From: DASXVU01 sp963732855
GTDB taxonomy: Archaea; Thermoplasmatota; Thermoplasmata; Methanomassiliicoccales; UBA472
Reading direction: 5' to 3'
NCBI GenBank assembly: GCA_963732855.1
Contig: CAVTBB010000002.1
Span: 434,001 to 498,000, forward strand
DNA: 64,000 nt
Position numbers and translations under genes: made by a program. The notes under the pieces were generated by a model. The model made no database searches. It saw nothing but the letters and a program-made list of their open reading frames with translations, and had not been told where the DNA came from. Positions 54,823 through 64,000 of the stretch are shown here, piece after piece. How positions within the stretch are numbered: position 1 is the stretch's first letter; each line of letters opens with the position of its first letter.

Positions 54823-55773
54823 CTAGGCGGCGCTACCTCCCGCTTCGGCAATGCGGGCCTCACGCCATGACGAGACCTTTTCGTAGAGGCTGATGGCGAT
54901 CACAACGAAGAGCACGTCGGCCAGGACTCGGACCAAAATATCGACCAGTGTAAGCCCTCCCATCGGACCGAGCTGCATGTCCACGATCAGGGCGAAGGCG
55001 AAATTGAACAGGAATATGTCTATCCCGAACATCACCGTTCCAAAGAACAGCGCCTTTCTCCGGTGCGTACTACCTATAATGGATGAGCGGAAGAGGTAGT
55101 ACAACACCCCCAGCACCAGTCCGAAGAACAACGCCCAGACCAAGGAGCTAATGGGGTTCGCGTCAAACGACGAATATATGCCGAAGACGGTGTAGCTGAG
55201 GAGCCGGCCCTTCATGAAGAAGATCGGGATGATGAGGATCACCAGGGCGTCCAACGGGCCGAACGGTCTTGCCGCCGCCTCTTTCTCTGCGTTCGTTCTC
55301 GATCCATCGTGCCCGAGATATCTCCCCGTGAGCAAGCCGAGCACAATTAGAGGCGACCCGTCGGCCATCATCCACGAGAGTTCGTTAACGGGATCGCCGG
55401 AGTGAGGCAGCGGCTCGAAGTACGAGGCGAACACCAGGAAGAAATAGAACAGCCCGAACACCAGGCCCTTCCGGATCCGACCGCCGGCCATCCTTCCCTC
55501 GATGAGGACGAAGACTACCGTGAGCAGGCCGAACCAGAGCATGCCGTAGAGGATGAAGACGAACGGCAGTATGCCCTGCTGGACGAAGAAGCTCGGAGGC
55601 AGCACCGCGGTCCCGCTGGTAGGCATTAGCCCATGGACCATGGCGTACAGGACAGAAAAACCTGAGGATATGGCGATAATACGGAGCCATTCAGTCTTAA
55701 CGTTCGCCAACCCCTGCTTCAAACCGATGTCGCTCACTTTGGATTGGCCTACCACCGCCAGCAATTCCAGCAT
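54823..55773 (-). CDS. Polytopic membrane protein, unknown function
   Basis: A membrane protein of about 316 residues with some eight hydrophobic segments and short charged loops, without a motif I recognise. The start is not certain: ATG 55773 is used, but a TATA-like TTATTATATTCG immediately upstream suggests that a GTG at 55755 or 55737 is the real, leaderless start. The C-terminus is cytosolic and charged (KVSSWREARIAEAGGS). Confidence 0.6.
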   Translation of the reverse strand: MLELLAVVGQSKVSDIGLKQGLANVKTEWLRIIAISSGFSVLYAMVHGLMPTSGTAVLPPSFFVQQGILPFVFILYGMLWFGLLTVVFVLIEGRMAGGRIRKGLVFGLFYFFLVFASYFEPLPHSGDPVNELSWMMADGSPLIVLGLLTGRYLGHDGSRTNAEKEAAARPFGPLDALVILIIPIFFMKGRLLSYTVFGIYSSFDANPISSLVWALFFGLVLGVLYYLFRSSIIGSTHRRKALFFGTVMFGIDIFLFNFAFALIVDMQLGPMGGLTLVDILVRVLADVLFVVIAISLYEKVSSWREARIAEAGGSAA

Positions 55774-55876
55774 CGAATATAATAACACTCTTTCCGTGGC
55801 AGCGGCCCGCCTGCTTGCCATCAACGAGGGTCGGCATTATCTAGAGTGTGAACGATTTCGTTCCGAGAGTTCCGAT

Positions 55877-56702
55877 ATGAAAAAGGTCGTTCTGATCACG
55901 GGTTGCTTCAGCGGAATTGGCCATGCGACCGCCGAGTTCTTCGCAGACGAGGACTGGCAGGTGGTGGCGACAATGCGCCATCCTGAGCAGAGGGATACCG
56001 AACTCAAGGACCACGAGAACATCGACCTGGTCCACTTGGACGTCCTCGACCCGGCGTCGATCGGGGAAGCGGTCAGGCACACGGTGGAAAAGCACGGGCA
56101 CATCGACGCTTTGGTGAACAACGCCGGTTATGCGATCGAGGGCGTTTTCGAGTCCTCGACACCGGAGCAGGCGAGGAAGCAGTTCGAGACGAACGTGCTC
56201 GGGCTCATGGACGTTATTCGTGAGGTGTTGCCGGTGATGCGCAAGCAAAAGGGGGGTGTCATCATCAACATGACGTCGATAGGCGGCACGGATGGCGTTC
56301 CCGATGTATACACTATATAATAGCAGCAAGTTCGCGGTGGAAGGTTTCTCGGAAGGGTTTCAGTACGAGCTCAGACCGCACAACATCAAGGTCGCAATGG
56401 TCGAGCCAGGCGTCATTAAAACCGACTTCTACGGCCGGTCGATGGTCATCACCGAGAAGGAAGGGCTGGAGGATTACGACGAGTTCGTCGATGCGGCGAT
56501 GAGGGGCGTGGAAAGGACCGACAGCAACGGCTCGCCGCCGGAGATCGTCGCCCTGTGCATCTACCAGGCGGTGAACGACGGCAAATGGAAGTTGCGTTAT
56601 CACGCAGGCAAGTACTCCGGGCTGATGCTGACGATGAGGAGGCTGCTGCCGGACAGGACGGTCTTCGGGATGATAAGGCGTTCCTCGGTGCCGAAGAAGT
56701 GA
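55877..56702 (+). CDS. SDR-family oxidoreductase, frameshifted
   Basis: A classical short-chain dehydrogenase of about 274 residues. TGCFSGIG is the cofactor-binding motif, NNAG follows, then NMTSIGG with the catalytic Ser. The frame breaks at about 56290: a single extra A in GGCGGCACGG; removing it gives SIGGRMAFP and then YNSSK with the catalytic Tyr and Lys. The rest (GFSEGFQYELRPHNIKVAMVEPG) is normal. The substrate is unknown. Confidence 0.82.
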
Positions 56703-56727
56703 GGGCGATGGGCACCGACCGATGATC

Positions 56728-56889
56728 CTAGCGCTTCAGCGTCGCTTCCATCCAGAGGAACTTCTCGGGTTTCTCGTCGAACTCGGCCTTGCACATATTG
56801 GTGCAGAAACAGAACTTCCGTCCCTTGTATATCGTGAAGAACTTGGCTTTCTGCTCATCGATGTTGGCTCCGCAGACCAGGTCTATCAT
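56728..56889 (-). CDS. Small YHS-domain protein
   Basis: A 53-residue protein: MIDLVCGANID, then FFTIYKGRKFCFCTNMCKAEF and EKPEKFLWME. This is the YHS/TRASH-like pattern, in which Cys residues bind a metal; here three or four Cys are present (LVCGA, FCFCTNMC). It ends in TAG. A TATA-like TTTAAAAATA lies about 15-25 bases upstream, so transcription is probably leaderless. Such proteins are thought to sense or carry metals such as copper or heavy metals. Confidence 0.7.
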   Translation of the reverse strand: MIDLVCGANIDEQKAKFFTIYKGRKFCFCTNMCKAEFDEKPEKFLWMEATLKR

Positions 56890-57265
56890 GGTAACGAATA
56901 TTTTTAAAGACCGTGACAGATATTAAATGTTTTTGGCGGATATAAAATTGAACTCGGTCAAGAATTTCCAGAGGAAGTGTCGGAAGAATACGCCCAGACA
57001 GTCACTGATGAGGTGACAAACGCCCCTTCCGACGAGGATACGATACCTGACCTATGTAAATAGGTATCGATGACAAACGCAACGGAACGGCGGCGTTGTT
57101 GCCCGCGGTAAATGAAATTCATGTATGAGCGCATGGTCTCAATCGGAGGATCGCAGAGCGAACCGCTATGGATAGCCCCAGGTTAGTATTGGCTGATTTG
57201 ACGGTGTTCAACGCAATCTCCTAGTAAATGAGGAATATGACAGAAAAGTGATGAAATTTTAACGA
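56890..57265. other. Intergenic stretch with an inverted repeat
   Basis: About 375 bases without a supported gene. GATACCT (57042-57048) and AGGTATC (57062-57068) form a perfect inverted repeat. A short acidic open frame on the plus strand (about 56930-57061, with EFPEEVSEEYAQTVTDEV) has a plausible composition but no start codon; it may be a gene remnant. Confidence 0.4.
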
Positions 57266-57793
57266 TCATCGGGCGAGGGACTCCGCCCATTGCCGGATCT
57301 CTTCCCAATTCCGGAAGTCGTAGGGCTTGGAGGGATCGGCGCCCCGCTCCTCGATGGTCCTCTTGGCACTCTTCAAGATCGCTTTGACCAAGAACCCATA
57401 CTGTTCGAAGTCCAGCACGCCGCCGAACAGCGCCGTCGAGGTTGGTTCGATGCCATATTTGGTACCGACATCGGTTACATACTTCCTCTTCCACTCCGTG
57501 GCCTGTTCCTTCTTGAACTCGACGTCCCCGCAGCAGGCAAATAGCGCCACCTTCCTGCCCCTTAGGTCGTCCCGGTTCTCATCGAGGAAGCGCTGGGCCT
57601 CCTTTGACCACGAACCTGCCATGATGCCACTGCCCACGACGACCATCTGATATGAGGAGATCGTCTCCTTCTTCCTGGAACGGAGGTCAAGGACCTCGGC
57701 GTCGATGCCCATGGAGGAAAGAACGGCGGCGATCTCATTCGCCACCCGCTCGGTCGACCCGTATCTAGTTCCGAACGCCACCAACGCATTCAT
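57266..57793 (-). CDS. Flavodoxin-domain protein (HemG-like)
   Basis: A 175-residue flavodoxin-fold protein that binds FMN through the N-terminal loop FGTRYGSTERVAN (residues 7-19). VVVGSGIMAGSWS and LFACCGD match protoporphyrinogen oxidase HemG-like and related flavodoxins. It probably serves as an electron carrier or quinone-type reductase. Its start overlaps the end of the membrane protein gene at 57765 by 29 bases, indicating an operon. Confidence 0.85.
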   Translation of the reverse strand: MNALVAFGTRYGSTERVANEIAAVLSSMGIDAEVLDLRSRKKETISSYQMVVVGSGIMAGSWSKEAQRFLDENRDDLRGRKVALFACCGDVEFKKEQATEWKRKYVTDVGTKYGIEPTSTALFGGVLDFEQYGFLVKAILKSAKRTIEERGADPSKPYDFRNWEEIRQWAESLAR

Positions 57794-58184
57794 TCGACCT
57801 CACCCCGAAGCAGAACTCGTTCCTTCTCATGACCAGGTAGACGATGAACACGGCCGGCAGGATGAGCCCGAGCATCGCGGTCGGCTGGACCGCAATTATC
57901 GCCCATGCGTCGAACACGATCGTGAATGCGCTGATGCCGATGGTACCCGTGTAGCCCCACCTCTTTCCAGTCAGGAGACCGTAGGTCAGGACGACCCCGC
58001 TCGACCCTAGGAACAGGAACAACGCGTCGATGAACAGCGCCATCTCCGGCGAGACCGCGTGATCGGTCGCCGGCCATCCGTTCTGGAGCACCACCCCGAG
58101 GATGCCGAACCTCATGGCACTCTGTACCAATCCAAGCACCCCGACGGCCACGAGGCCCTTCCTACTGTTTCCAATGAATGACAT
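57765..58184 (-). CDS. Small four-helix membrane protein
   Basis: A 139-residue protein with four hydrophobic helices (about 10-30, 47-68, 74-95, 98-120) and a short C-terminal tail. It is the first gene of a pair with the overlapping flavodoxin, which could exchange electrons or signals with it, but nothing in the sequence proves that. No motif recognised. Confidence 0.68.
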   Translation of the reverse strand: MSFIGNSRKGLVAVGVLGLVQSAMRFGILGVVLQNGWPATDHAVSPEMALFIDALFLFLGSSGVVLTYGLLTGKRWGYTGTIGISAFTIVFDAWAIIAVQPTAMLGLILPAVFIVYLVMRRNEFCFGVRSNECVGGVRN

Positions 58185-58384
58185 TTGATTTTCTCCTAGA
58201 ACAGCGGATGCCGCCGGGGTTGATGTGCTCGCGTCAAACGCCCATGCGAAAAAGTGGTAGGCAATGACCGGAGGAATGCCGGTTCTTCCCGAAATGCTGG
58301 AAAAAGTGGTATTTCATTATAGATTCTAGAATGGTTATTTCAACCAATGGCTACTTGGAATTCAGACGGTCCTGTTGAGGATCA

Positions 58385-59368
58385 TCAAGTCCTAAAGTCG
58401 TCTCGGAACTCTATTAGGAACGATTGGTCCTCACTATTAATACCGTTTCTTGTCGCTCTTTCCAACTTTGATTCAGACTCCATCATTTCCCTGAGGTAAT
58501 AAGTGCGGTGCTCTTCGAAATAGTAGATCGCCTGCAGGATGTTCGGTACCACTGAGACGAACAGACCCTCATGTTCCAGCTCCTGGCAGATCCGGTGGGT
58601 TTCCCTATTGTTGTGCGTCCACAGGGTGATGATGAGCTGGTTAGGGATGTTGGAAAAGGACATTGTCCTGATTACACCAGCGGAGAGCTTCTTGATCAGA
58701 GAGAAGGCTACCTTCTCCTTGTCCACGTCCTCTCGTATGGTGAGGTGGATGTTGGTGATCGGGTCGGGTTGGGAATCTAGACGCCAGTGTATGGAGAAAA
58801 CGATCAGCCTCTCCTCGGTCATCCGGTCCAGCCGCTTCCTTGCGGTCTTGACCGTGATGCCAACCTCTTTGGCCACATCGGTGATGGGACGCCGGGCGTC
58901 CGATTCCAGTGCTTTGACGATACGCAGGTCGAGCTTTGAAAGAGATTCCTTTGGCGCCGGCGGTGGTGTCGGCAGTATCCCGACCAGCAGCTCATGCATC
59001 ACCGCTTCCTTCTGCACCATCGAAACGAATCCGGCCATGTCGCTAGCGTCCGTGACCAGGCCATGGACGTAGACGAAGTTGCCGCTGGCGACGAAGAAGA
59101 CCGCCACTCTCCGGTCCTTCTCCAGCCTGGAGGCGACCTGGTCCATGGACGGTGCACGGGACCATCCGTAGACCACGATCCACATGTCGCCGTGATAATG
59201 TTCGCTGATGTAGGTGCCAGGGTGTGTGATGATCCCGGCATCCATAAGTTCCTGGACTCGATGATGGACGGCCTGAGGAGTCAATCCGAGCGTTTTGCCC
59301 AGATCGGAATAGGACATCCTGGAGTTCAGCATGAGGCTGCGCCCGATGGCAATGTCGATCTCGTCCAC
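58385..59368 (-). CDS. Double-domain Lrp/AsnC-like transcriptional regulator
   Basis: A 327-residue regulator with two Lrp-type modules: helix-turn-helix 1 (SYSDLGKTLGLTPQAVHHRV), a RAM-like domain, helix-turn-helix 2 (RRPITDVAKEVGITVKTARKRL) and a second RAM-like domain. Such tandem forms are typical of methanogen and Thermoplasmata genomes. The GTG at 59368 gives the proper start (DEIDIAIGRSLM) about 30 bases after a TATA-like TTTTTTATTTC, so it is probably leaderless; the frame is open 29 codons further. Target genes are unknown; the adjacent surface-protein gene is a candidate. Confidence 0.82.
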   Translation of the reverse strand: MDEIDIAIGRSLMLNSRMSYSDLGKTLGLTPQAVHHRVQELMDAGIITHPGTYISEHYHGDMWIVVYGWSRAPSMDQVASRLEKDRRVAVFFVASGNFVYVHGLVTDASDMAGFVSMVQKEAVMHELLVGILPTPPPAPKESLSKLDLRIVKALESDARRPITDVAKEVGITVKTARKRLDRMTEERLIVFSIHWRLDSQPDPITNIHLTIREDVDKEKVAFSLIKKLSAGVIRTMSFSNIPNQLIITLWTHNNRETHRICQELEHEGLFVSVVPNILQAIYYFEEHRTYYLREMMESESKLERATRNGINSEDQSFLIEFRDDFRT

Positions 59369-59515
59369 AACGATGGCATGGGATGTGAAATAAAAAACGA
59401 TTGCGGAATCGATTGGCTCGGCGGTCAGCGCATATCGAAAGGTTCGTGCTGACATCTAGGCCGTTTCAGATTATCGACAGTTCAAACACTGTCTCTCATG
59501 AAGATTGAAATAAAG

Positions 59516-59550
59516 GAAAAAGAGGGCCCTCATTTTTCCCTAGGGCCTCT
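59516..59550 (-). terminator. Hairpin and T run at the end of the surface-protein gene
   Basis: On the minus strand AGAGGCCCT pairs with AGGGCCCTCT (one bulge), followed by TTTTTCCTTTA. The stem overlaps the stop codon of the surface-protein gene. Confidence 0.6.
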
Positions 59551-62407
59551 TTGCTCGCCAATATATTACGCCGGCCACTATTCCGACACTAGCGGCTACC
59601 ATCATGATCGTTGCCTCCAGGTTGAATTCTGAAGAGGATGTGTCCGCTGGTGATTCTGTGGCCTCTGAGGTGGTGAAGTTCCATGTGTAATTATTGGCAA
59701 GCGAGTTGCCGGCCAGGTCTTTGACGCTGGTGGTGATGGTGGCGGTGTATAGATGTGTTCGCCGTCAGATTACCCGTCGGTATAAAGGTCCCGGCGGTGG
59801 CCGCGGTAAGTCACCGTTACCTGCCACTGGCATACCTCCTAGATTTCAGGGTGAATGATAGGGTCGTGACCGTCAGAGGATTCATTTCTTCGCTAAATGT
59901 GGCAGCCAGCACGCTGTTGATCGCAACGCCGGTGACGGCATTGGCTGGGACTGTGGTGCGCACTGTCGGCGCGATAGTGTCCGGTGTGGTGCCAGTGGTG
60001 AAGGTCCACACTTTGTTACCTGCCAAGGCGTTGCCGGCCAGGTCCTTGACGCCGGTGGTGATGGTGGCGGTGTAGAAGGTGCTGGCTGCAAGATTGTTGG
60101 TTGGCGTAAAGACCGCAATTACGTCAGAGAAGGTTACCGTCCCTGAGACCGGTTTGACACCATGCTTCAGATTGAATGTGACGGTTGTAATGGTCGAGGG
60201 GTCCATCCCCTCGCTAAATGTGGCAGCCAGCACGCTGTTGATTGGCACGACCGTGGACGGCATCGGCCGGGTTCGTTATGGACACTCTCGGCGCTATCGT
60301 ATCAACGAAAACGTCGATGGTTAAGGACCATATGTAATTAATGGCTAAAGAGGGTTGCCGGCCAGGTCCTTGGCCCCGGTGGTGATGGTGGCGGTGTATA
60401 CGACGCCCGTTCCGAAGATCGACGTATGGATCGAAGGTCGCTTTGACGCCAGTGTACGTCACTGAACCGGTAACGGCCGTTATCCCTTCCATCAAAATGA
60501 ACGTTGCCGAGTTTATGGTCAACGGGTCCATCGCTTCGCTGAAGGTGAGCGATCATCAACTGATCATCAAGGCACGCCCAGCGAGTGGTTGGCCGGATCG
60601 GCGGAGATCACGGTGGGAGCAGTGTCGTCCGGTGTGGCACAGTAGTGGCGCGAGTGGTGAAGGACCATGCTTAGTCACTGGCCAGAGGCATTGCCGGCCA
60701 GGTCCTTGACGCCGGTGGTGACGGGCTGGTGGCGGTGTAGGCAGTGTTGTACGCAAGATTGACCGATGGTGTAAAGGTGGCAGTGACACCCGAGTAGGTC
60801 ACAATACCTGTTACGGCGGTTGTCCCATTCATCAAAATGAACGTTGCCGAGTTTATGGTCAACGGGTCCATCGCTTCGCTGAAGGTGAGCGTTCATCAAG
60901 CTGTTGACCAACGCCCAGCGCGATGGTGAACTGGCCGGTATGGTGGAGATCACGATGGGAGCAGTCGTTGTCCAACGATGGCACCGGTGGTGAAGGACCA
61001 TGAATAGTCACTGACCAGAGCATTGCCGGCCAGGTCCTTGACGTCGGTGGTGATGGTGGCGGTGTAGACCGTGTTGTACGCACGATCGACTGATGGTGTA
61101 AAGGTGGCAGTGACACCGGAGTAGGTCACCGCTCCATCAATTGGGATCTCGTACCTTGCATCAGCGTAAATGTTGTTGTGTCGATGGTTGAAGAGTCCAT
61201 CATTTCGCTGAAGGTGGCGGTCATCAAGCTGTTGATCGACATCGTCCCAAGCGCGACATTGACCGGAATGGTGGAGATCACGATGGGAGCAGTGTTGTCC
61301 GGGGGGCCCAGTGGTGAAGTTCCATGTGTAATTATTGGCAAGCGCGTTGCCGGCCAGGTCTTTGACGCCGGTGGTGATGGTGGCGGTGTATAGAGTGCTG
61401 GAAGCAAGATCAACGGTTGGGGCAAACACTGCGGTTACACCCGAGTAGGTCACCGCTCCAGAAACAGGCGTCGCGCCTTGCATCAAGGTAAATGTTGTCG
61501 GGTTGATGGTCAAGGGGTCCATTGCTTCGCTGAATGTAGAGGACGTCACGTTATTGATCGCCACATCCGTGACGGCATTGGCTGGGATGATGGAGATCAC
61601 GGTAGGGGTGGCAGCATCCGTAGGCATGATGACCGCGTTGGCGTCCAAAGTAACCGCAGTCTGCGCCATTGCTCTGCCGTTAAGCGTCGCGCCAGTTTTC
61701 AGCACGATAGCTAATTGATCCAGAATATTTCCATTGAGGATGGATAATGTTCCCAGAGTAGTTTGATCAGCGACCTGCCAGAAGATGTTCTTTGCCTGTG
61801 CGCCGCCGCTCAGGATGACATGGATGCCGTCGCCGATATCGAGATTTTGCGCTATCTGGAATATCCAAACGGAATCTGAACTTCCTGAAAGAGTGACGTC
61901 TGCTGGGATTATCACGCCACTGCTCCACTTATAAAGACCGGGGGCTAGCGTCATTCCTCCGATATTTCCAGCCCCGAGCTCGGTGCTGTCCGGTAAGGTC
62001 CGTCCAGCGGCATCATTGTACGCTGTCTGCATGTCACTTATGGCTGCGGTCATGACAGTTGGAGTGGGGGCCGCATAGGCCTTCCCAGTTACCAAAGATG
62101 ATGTCGCGAATTGATTGGATGAGTCCAGGATCAAACCGAATCCAGTCATGGCCGCGCCTGTGATCGGGCTCACGCCGATGTCCCCTACGATCGTTGTAGC
62201 CCCTGTGGTGGTGATCCCCGTTTCGGCCAGAATCGCGAAATTGCTGGCCGATCCTAGTTCGACTGGCGCCCGCGGTGCCGATTCGAACGCCATCCCGGTC
62301 AGCATTAATGTCAGAACCATGAACGCCGCCATCAGAACTACCACGGCGGGGCTAAAGCTCTTAGCCATAATTTGTGACCTGTCATTCTTACTTGAAACTT
62401 TACTCAT
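59540..62407 (-). CDS. Large surface protein: ice-binding-like (DUF3494) domain, about six Ig-like repeats, C-terminal membrane anchor; multiply frameshifted
   Basis: The gene starts at ATG 62407 behind GAGGAATTTGC. Residues 1-40 form a signal/anchor (AVVVLMAAFMVLTLML). A DUF3494 ice-binding-like domain follows (LGSASNFAILAETGI, GDIGVSPITG, LAPGLYKWSSG). From about 61620 downward six SbsA-type Ig-like repeats of about 108 residues follow (AMDPLTINPTTFTLMQG, VTYSGVTAVFAPTVDLAS, TATITTGVKDLAGNAL). The first repeat is intact; the others need several frame corrections, mostly removal of extra bases. The last frame ends with a membrane helix and a basic tail (WRAKRP) at the TAG at 59540. If intact the protein has about 950 residues and is displayed on the cell surface, probably in adhesion. 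Confidence 0.75.
59700..61640 (-). repeat. Six Ig-like-domain DNA repeats of about 324 bp
   Basis: The block GCCGGCCAGG (coding for DLAGN) recurs at about 59709, 60033, 60357, 60693, 61025 and 61349, i.e. at intervals of 324, 324, 336, 332 and 324 bases. The two enlarged intervals mark repeats with inserted bases, where frameshifts occur. Confidence 0.85.
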
Positions 62408-62790
62408 GCAAATTCCTCGAATCGAACCACGCAGGTTCGTTCTTTGGCAGGGAAAAACAATGTTGGCTGCGAACGCTAGGCGATGCGTCCCGCCTCTCCT
62501 TAATATAATCTTCTAACCTTTGTCAGTATTATTTTAATTAATAATAACACCTGTAAATGAAAATATGAATTTTGTTTTCTGAGACCATTTCCTTCGAAAT
62601 AGTAATAGTCTGTCAATCGGAAGACACACGCATCAATCAGCTATCGGACATGCCCTTCTGGATCGATTCTCCCAGCTAAAATGTGGTTTGCGGTTCTGAG
62701 GCCATTGGGATGGCCGCTGTGATGGTGTTACCTGCTTTCCCGAACGCGCATTACGGCAATGAACAAGATATCGTTATTCCGCTCTTGGCA
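62408..62790. other. Intergenic region with surface-protein promoter
   Basis: Read on the minus strand, AGATTATATTAAGG at 62500-62513 is a good TATA box and gives a leader of about 70 bases for the surface-protein gene. The 60 bases beyond it are very AT-rich. I see no gene between here and 62790. Confidence 0.45.
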
Positions 62791-64000
62791 TTACTTGGTG
62801 GTGATCTTTGCCGGATGCGAGCATTTTGGATTGGAACAGGTGATGACCTGGTCCATGTCGAAGTAGTGCATCCTCCGGCCGCATTCGGGACAGAGGAACA
62901 ACTTATCCAGCACATTCACGGAGTTGCAGAAGCTCCTCACCTCTTCCATAGAGACATCGTAGGCGTCCTCATTGTTATGCGACATGAGATTGCCCAGGTA
63001 CCTGGTCCGGTCCAGTCTCTGGATCAATGGCAAGACGGTTCCGTCATACTCCTCAGCAACGATGATGTCCTTGGCCCGTTTGCGGAACGCGATGAACAGG
63101 TCCCCGGCCGTGAAACGGTATGAGCCGCCTCTGAACGGGACGCTGGCCTTTACCATGAGACACAGGTCTTCCAGGACCACCTCCAGATATCTTCTGCCCT
63201 CGTTGCCGGCCCCACACCTATCTCCGTCGGTGATCTTGTCCTGGATGGTATCCCAGCACGATTTCTTGCTCCTGATGATCGGGCCGCCCTTGGGCGTCCA
63301 GGCGATGATCTCCAGATTCGCCGATGGAACGTTCGCTGCCCTCTGGTAGCTGAGCAGCTGCTCGAACCACACCCCATCGTGCGTGGTTATCACGATCTGG
63401 GCGTCACCGAATTCCGAATACAGGAGGTCGCATATCCTTTCCCGGTGGCCGGAATCCACAGTGGTGACGACGTCATCCAAAGCGATCAGCGGACATTTCA
63501 TCTCGAGACGTTTTATGAACGCCAGGAAGATGCATAGACCAAGCGAGTCCAGGTGTCCTTCGCTAAGATAGGCCCGGGGATCTTCGTTACCTTTTGCGAA
63601 ACACGTTACCGTCAGTTCCGCACTGCCTTTCCTTTCCGGGATGATCGACAGTTTGATGTCACAAATATCATCCTCCGGGTGAAGGGACCTGTAGAATTTT
63701 CCGACATCCACGATCATGTCGTCGAACAGTTCCTGGAGGTTCATTTTCCTCACCTCCGAAAAGGTCTCGTGGATCTTGTCGGCATAGCTCAATTTCTTCT
63801 CAATGGCGGACGCCTCGTATTCCAACTGGAGAACGCTGTCCTTCGCTAGTCTAATCCTCTCCATTGCCATAAGCATCTGCAGCCGCTCGTTCTCGGACTT
63901 GCTGGGGGCTATCCTTTCCAGCTCCGTTCTCCCGAACTCATGGATCTCGCTCAGGGTGGCATTGGCCTCATCGATGCTGCGCCCGAAGAGATCACAGTCC
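62791..64000 (-). CDS. SMC/Rad50-like AAA ATPase, C-terminal part (cut by window edge)
   Basis: At least 402 residues of the C-terminal part of an ABC-type ATPase; the frame stays open to the end of the window. A coiled-coil end (LQLEYEASAIEKKLSYADKI) leads to YLSEGHLDSLGLCIFLAF, which is the ABC signature region, and Walker B LIALDDVVTTVDSGHR, then ITTHDGVWFEQLL. A C-terminal domain follows with a helical part containing SHNNEDAYDVSMEEV and a final zinc ribbon (CPECGRRM, CSNPKC). The domain order resembles RecF/Rad50-like ATPases of DNA repair or phage defence. Walker A lies outside the window. Confidence 0.75.
   Translation of the reverse strand, partial: DCDLFGRSIDEANATLSEIHEFGRTELERIAPSKSENERLQMLMAMERIRLAKDSVLQLEYEASAIEKKLSYADKIHETFSEVRKMNLQELFDDMIVDVGKFYRSLHPEDDICDIKLSIIPERKGSAELTVTCFAKGNEDPRAYLSEGHLDSLGLCIFLAFIKRLEMKCPLIALDDVVTTVDSGHRERICDLLYSEFGDAQIVITTHDGVWFEQLLSYQRAANVPSANLEIIAWTPKGGPIIRSKKSCWDTIQDKITDGDRCGAGNEGRRYLEVVLEDLCLMVKASVPFRGGSYRFTAGDLFIAFRKRAKDIIVAEEYDGTVLPLIQRLDRTRYLGNLMSHNNEDAYDVSMEEVRSFCNSVNVLDKLFLCPECGRRMHYFDMDQVITCSNPKCSHPAKITTK

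Overview
The window reads as a chromosome segment of a methylotrophic methanogenic archaeon, most likely of the order Methanomassiliicoccales (Thermoplasmatota). The evidence is a methanol:corrinoid methyltransferase pair (mtaB, mtaC), a RamA-type corrinoid activase, an MtaA-family methyltransferase, archaeal ether-lipid genes (GGGP synthase and an adjacent UbiA prenyltransferase), archaeal RadA, a class I CCA-adding enzyme, TATA-box promoters with many leaderless starts, and a tRNA-Tyr with the archaeal C1:G72 pair and a canonical intron. The order assignment is inference; no 16S rRNA or mcr gene is present.

Layout. 0.4-9 kb: tRNA-Tyr, an adenosine-type deaminase, a metallo-beta-lactamase (MBL) protein, then a corrinoid-activation operon (CobW-like GTPase, His-tailed protein, RamA, and a wrecked CdhD/HgcA-like gene), facing mtaCB on the other strand. 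9.5-24.7 kb: informational and core genes (cca, radA, a tRNA G10 methyltransferase), a site-2 protease, ether-lipid synthesis (UbiA plus GGGPS), pdxT, a PaaK-like ligase facing a DUF169 protein, a radical SAM enzyme of the tetraether-synthase family, and an MtaA-like methyltransferase with a zinc-ribbon partner. 24.9-31 kb: a ZnuABC-type metal importer facing a NikR-like regulator, an MBL-rhodanese protein, a PD-(D/E)XK-like protein and a secreted beta-repeat protein. 32-42.5 kb: oligoendopeptidase F, an SDR, a membrane/secreted protein pair, and an isoprenoid cluster (GGR-like flavoprotein, membrane protein, UbiA, polyprenyl synthase). 42.5-54.7 kb: repeat-containing and zinc-finger small proteins, a REC-PAS-PAS kinase, a nitroreductase, and an operon of two membrane-anchored solute-binding proteins with a histidine kinase and response regulator but no transporter. 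54.8-64 kb: membrane proteins, an SDR, a tiny YHS protein, a flavodoxin, an Lrp-like regulator, a large ice-binding-like/Ig-repeat surface protein and the C-terminal part of an SMC-like ATPase cut by the window edge.

Methanol metabolism is the theme that ties the first third together: MtaB and MtaC move the methyl group of methanol to a corrinoid, RamA would reactivate oxidised corrinoid, and an MtaA-type enzyme would pass the methyl to coenzyme M. Zinc is needed by MtaB and MtaA, which fits the nearby metal importer.

Caution on quality: about a dozen otherwise well conserved genes carry a single frameshift, nearly always of the same sense (one extra base, or two missing). This suggests systematic indel errors, although true decay cannot be excluded; several features are therefore given as frameshifted.
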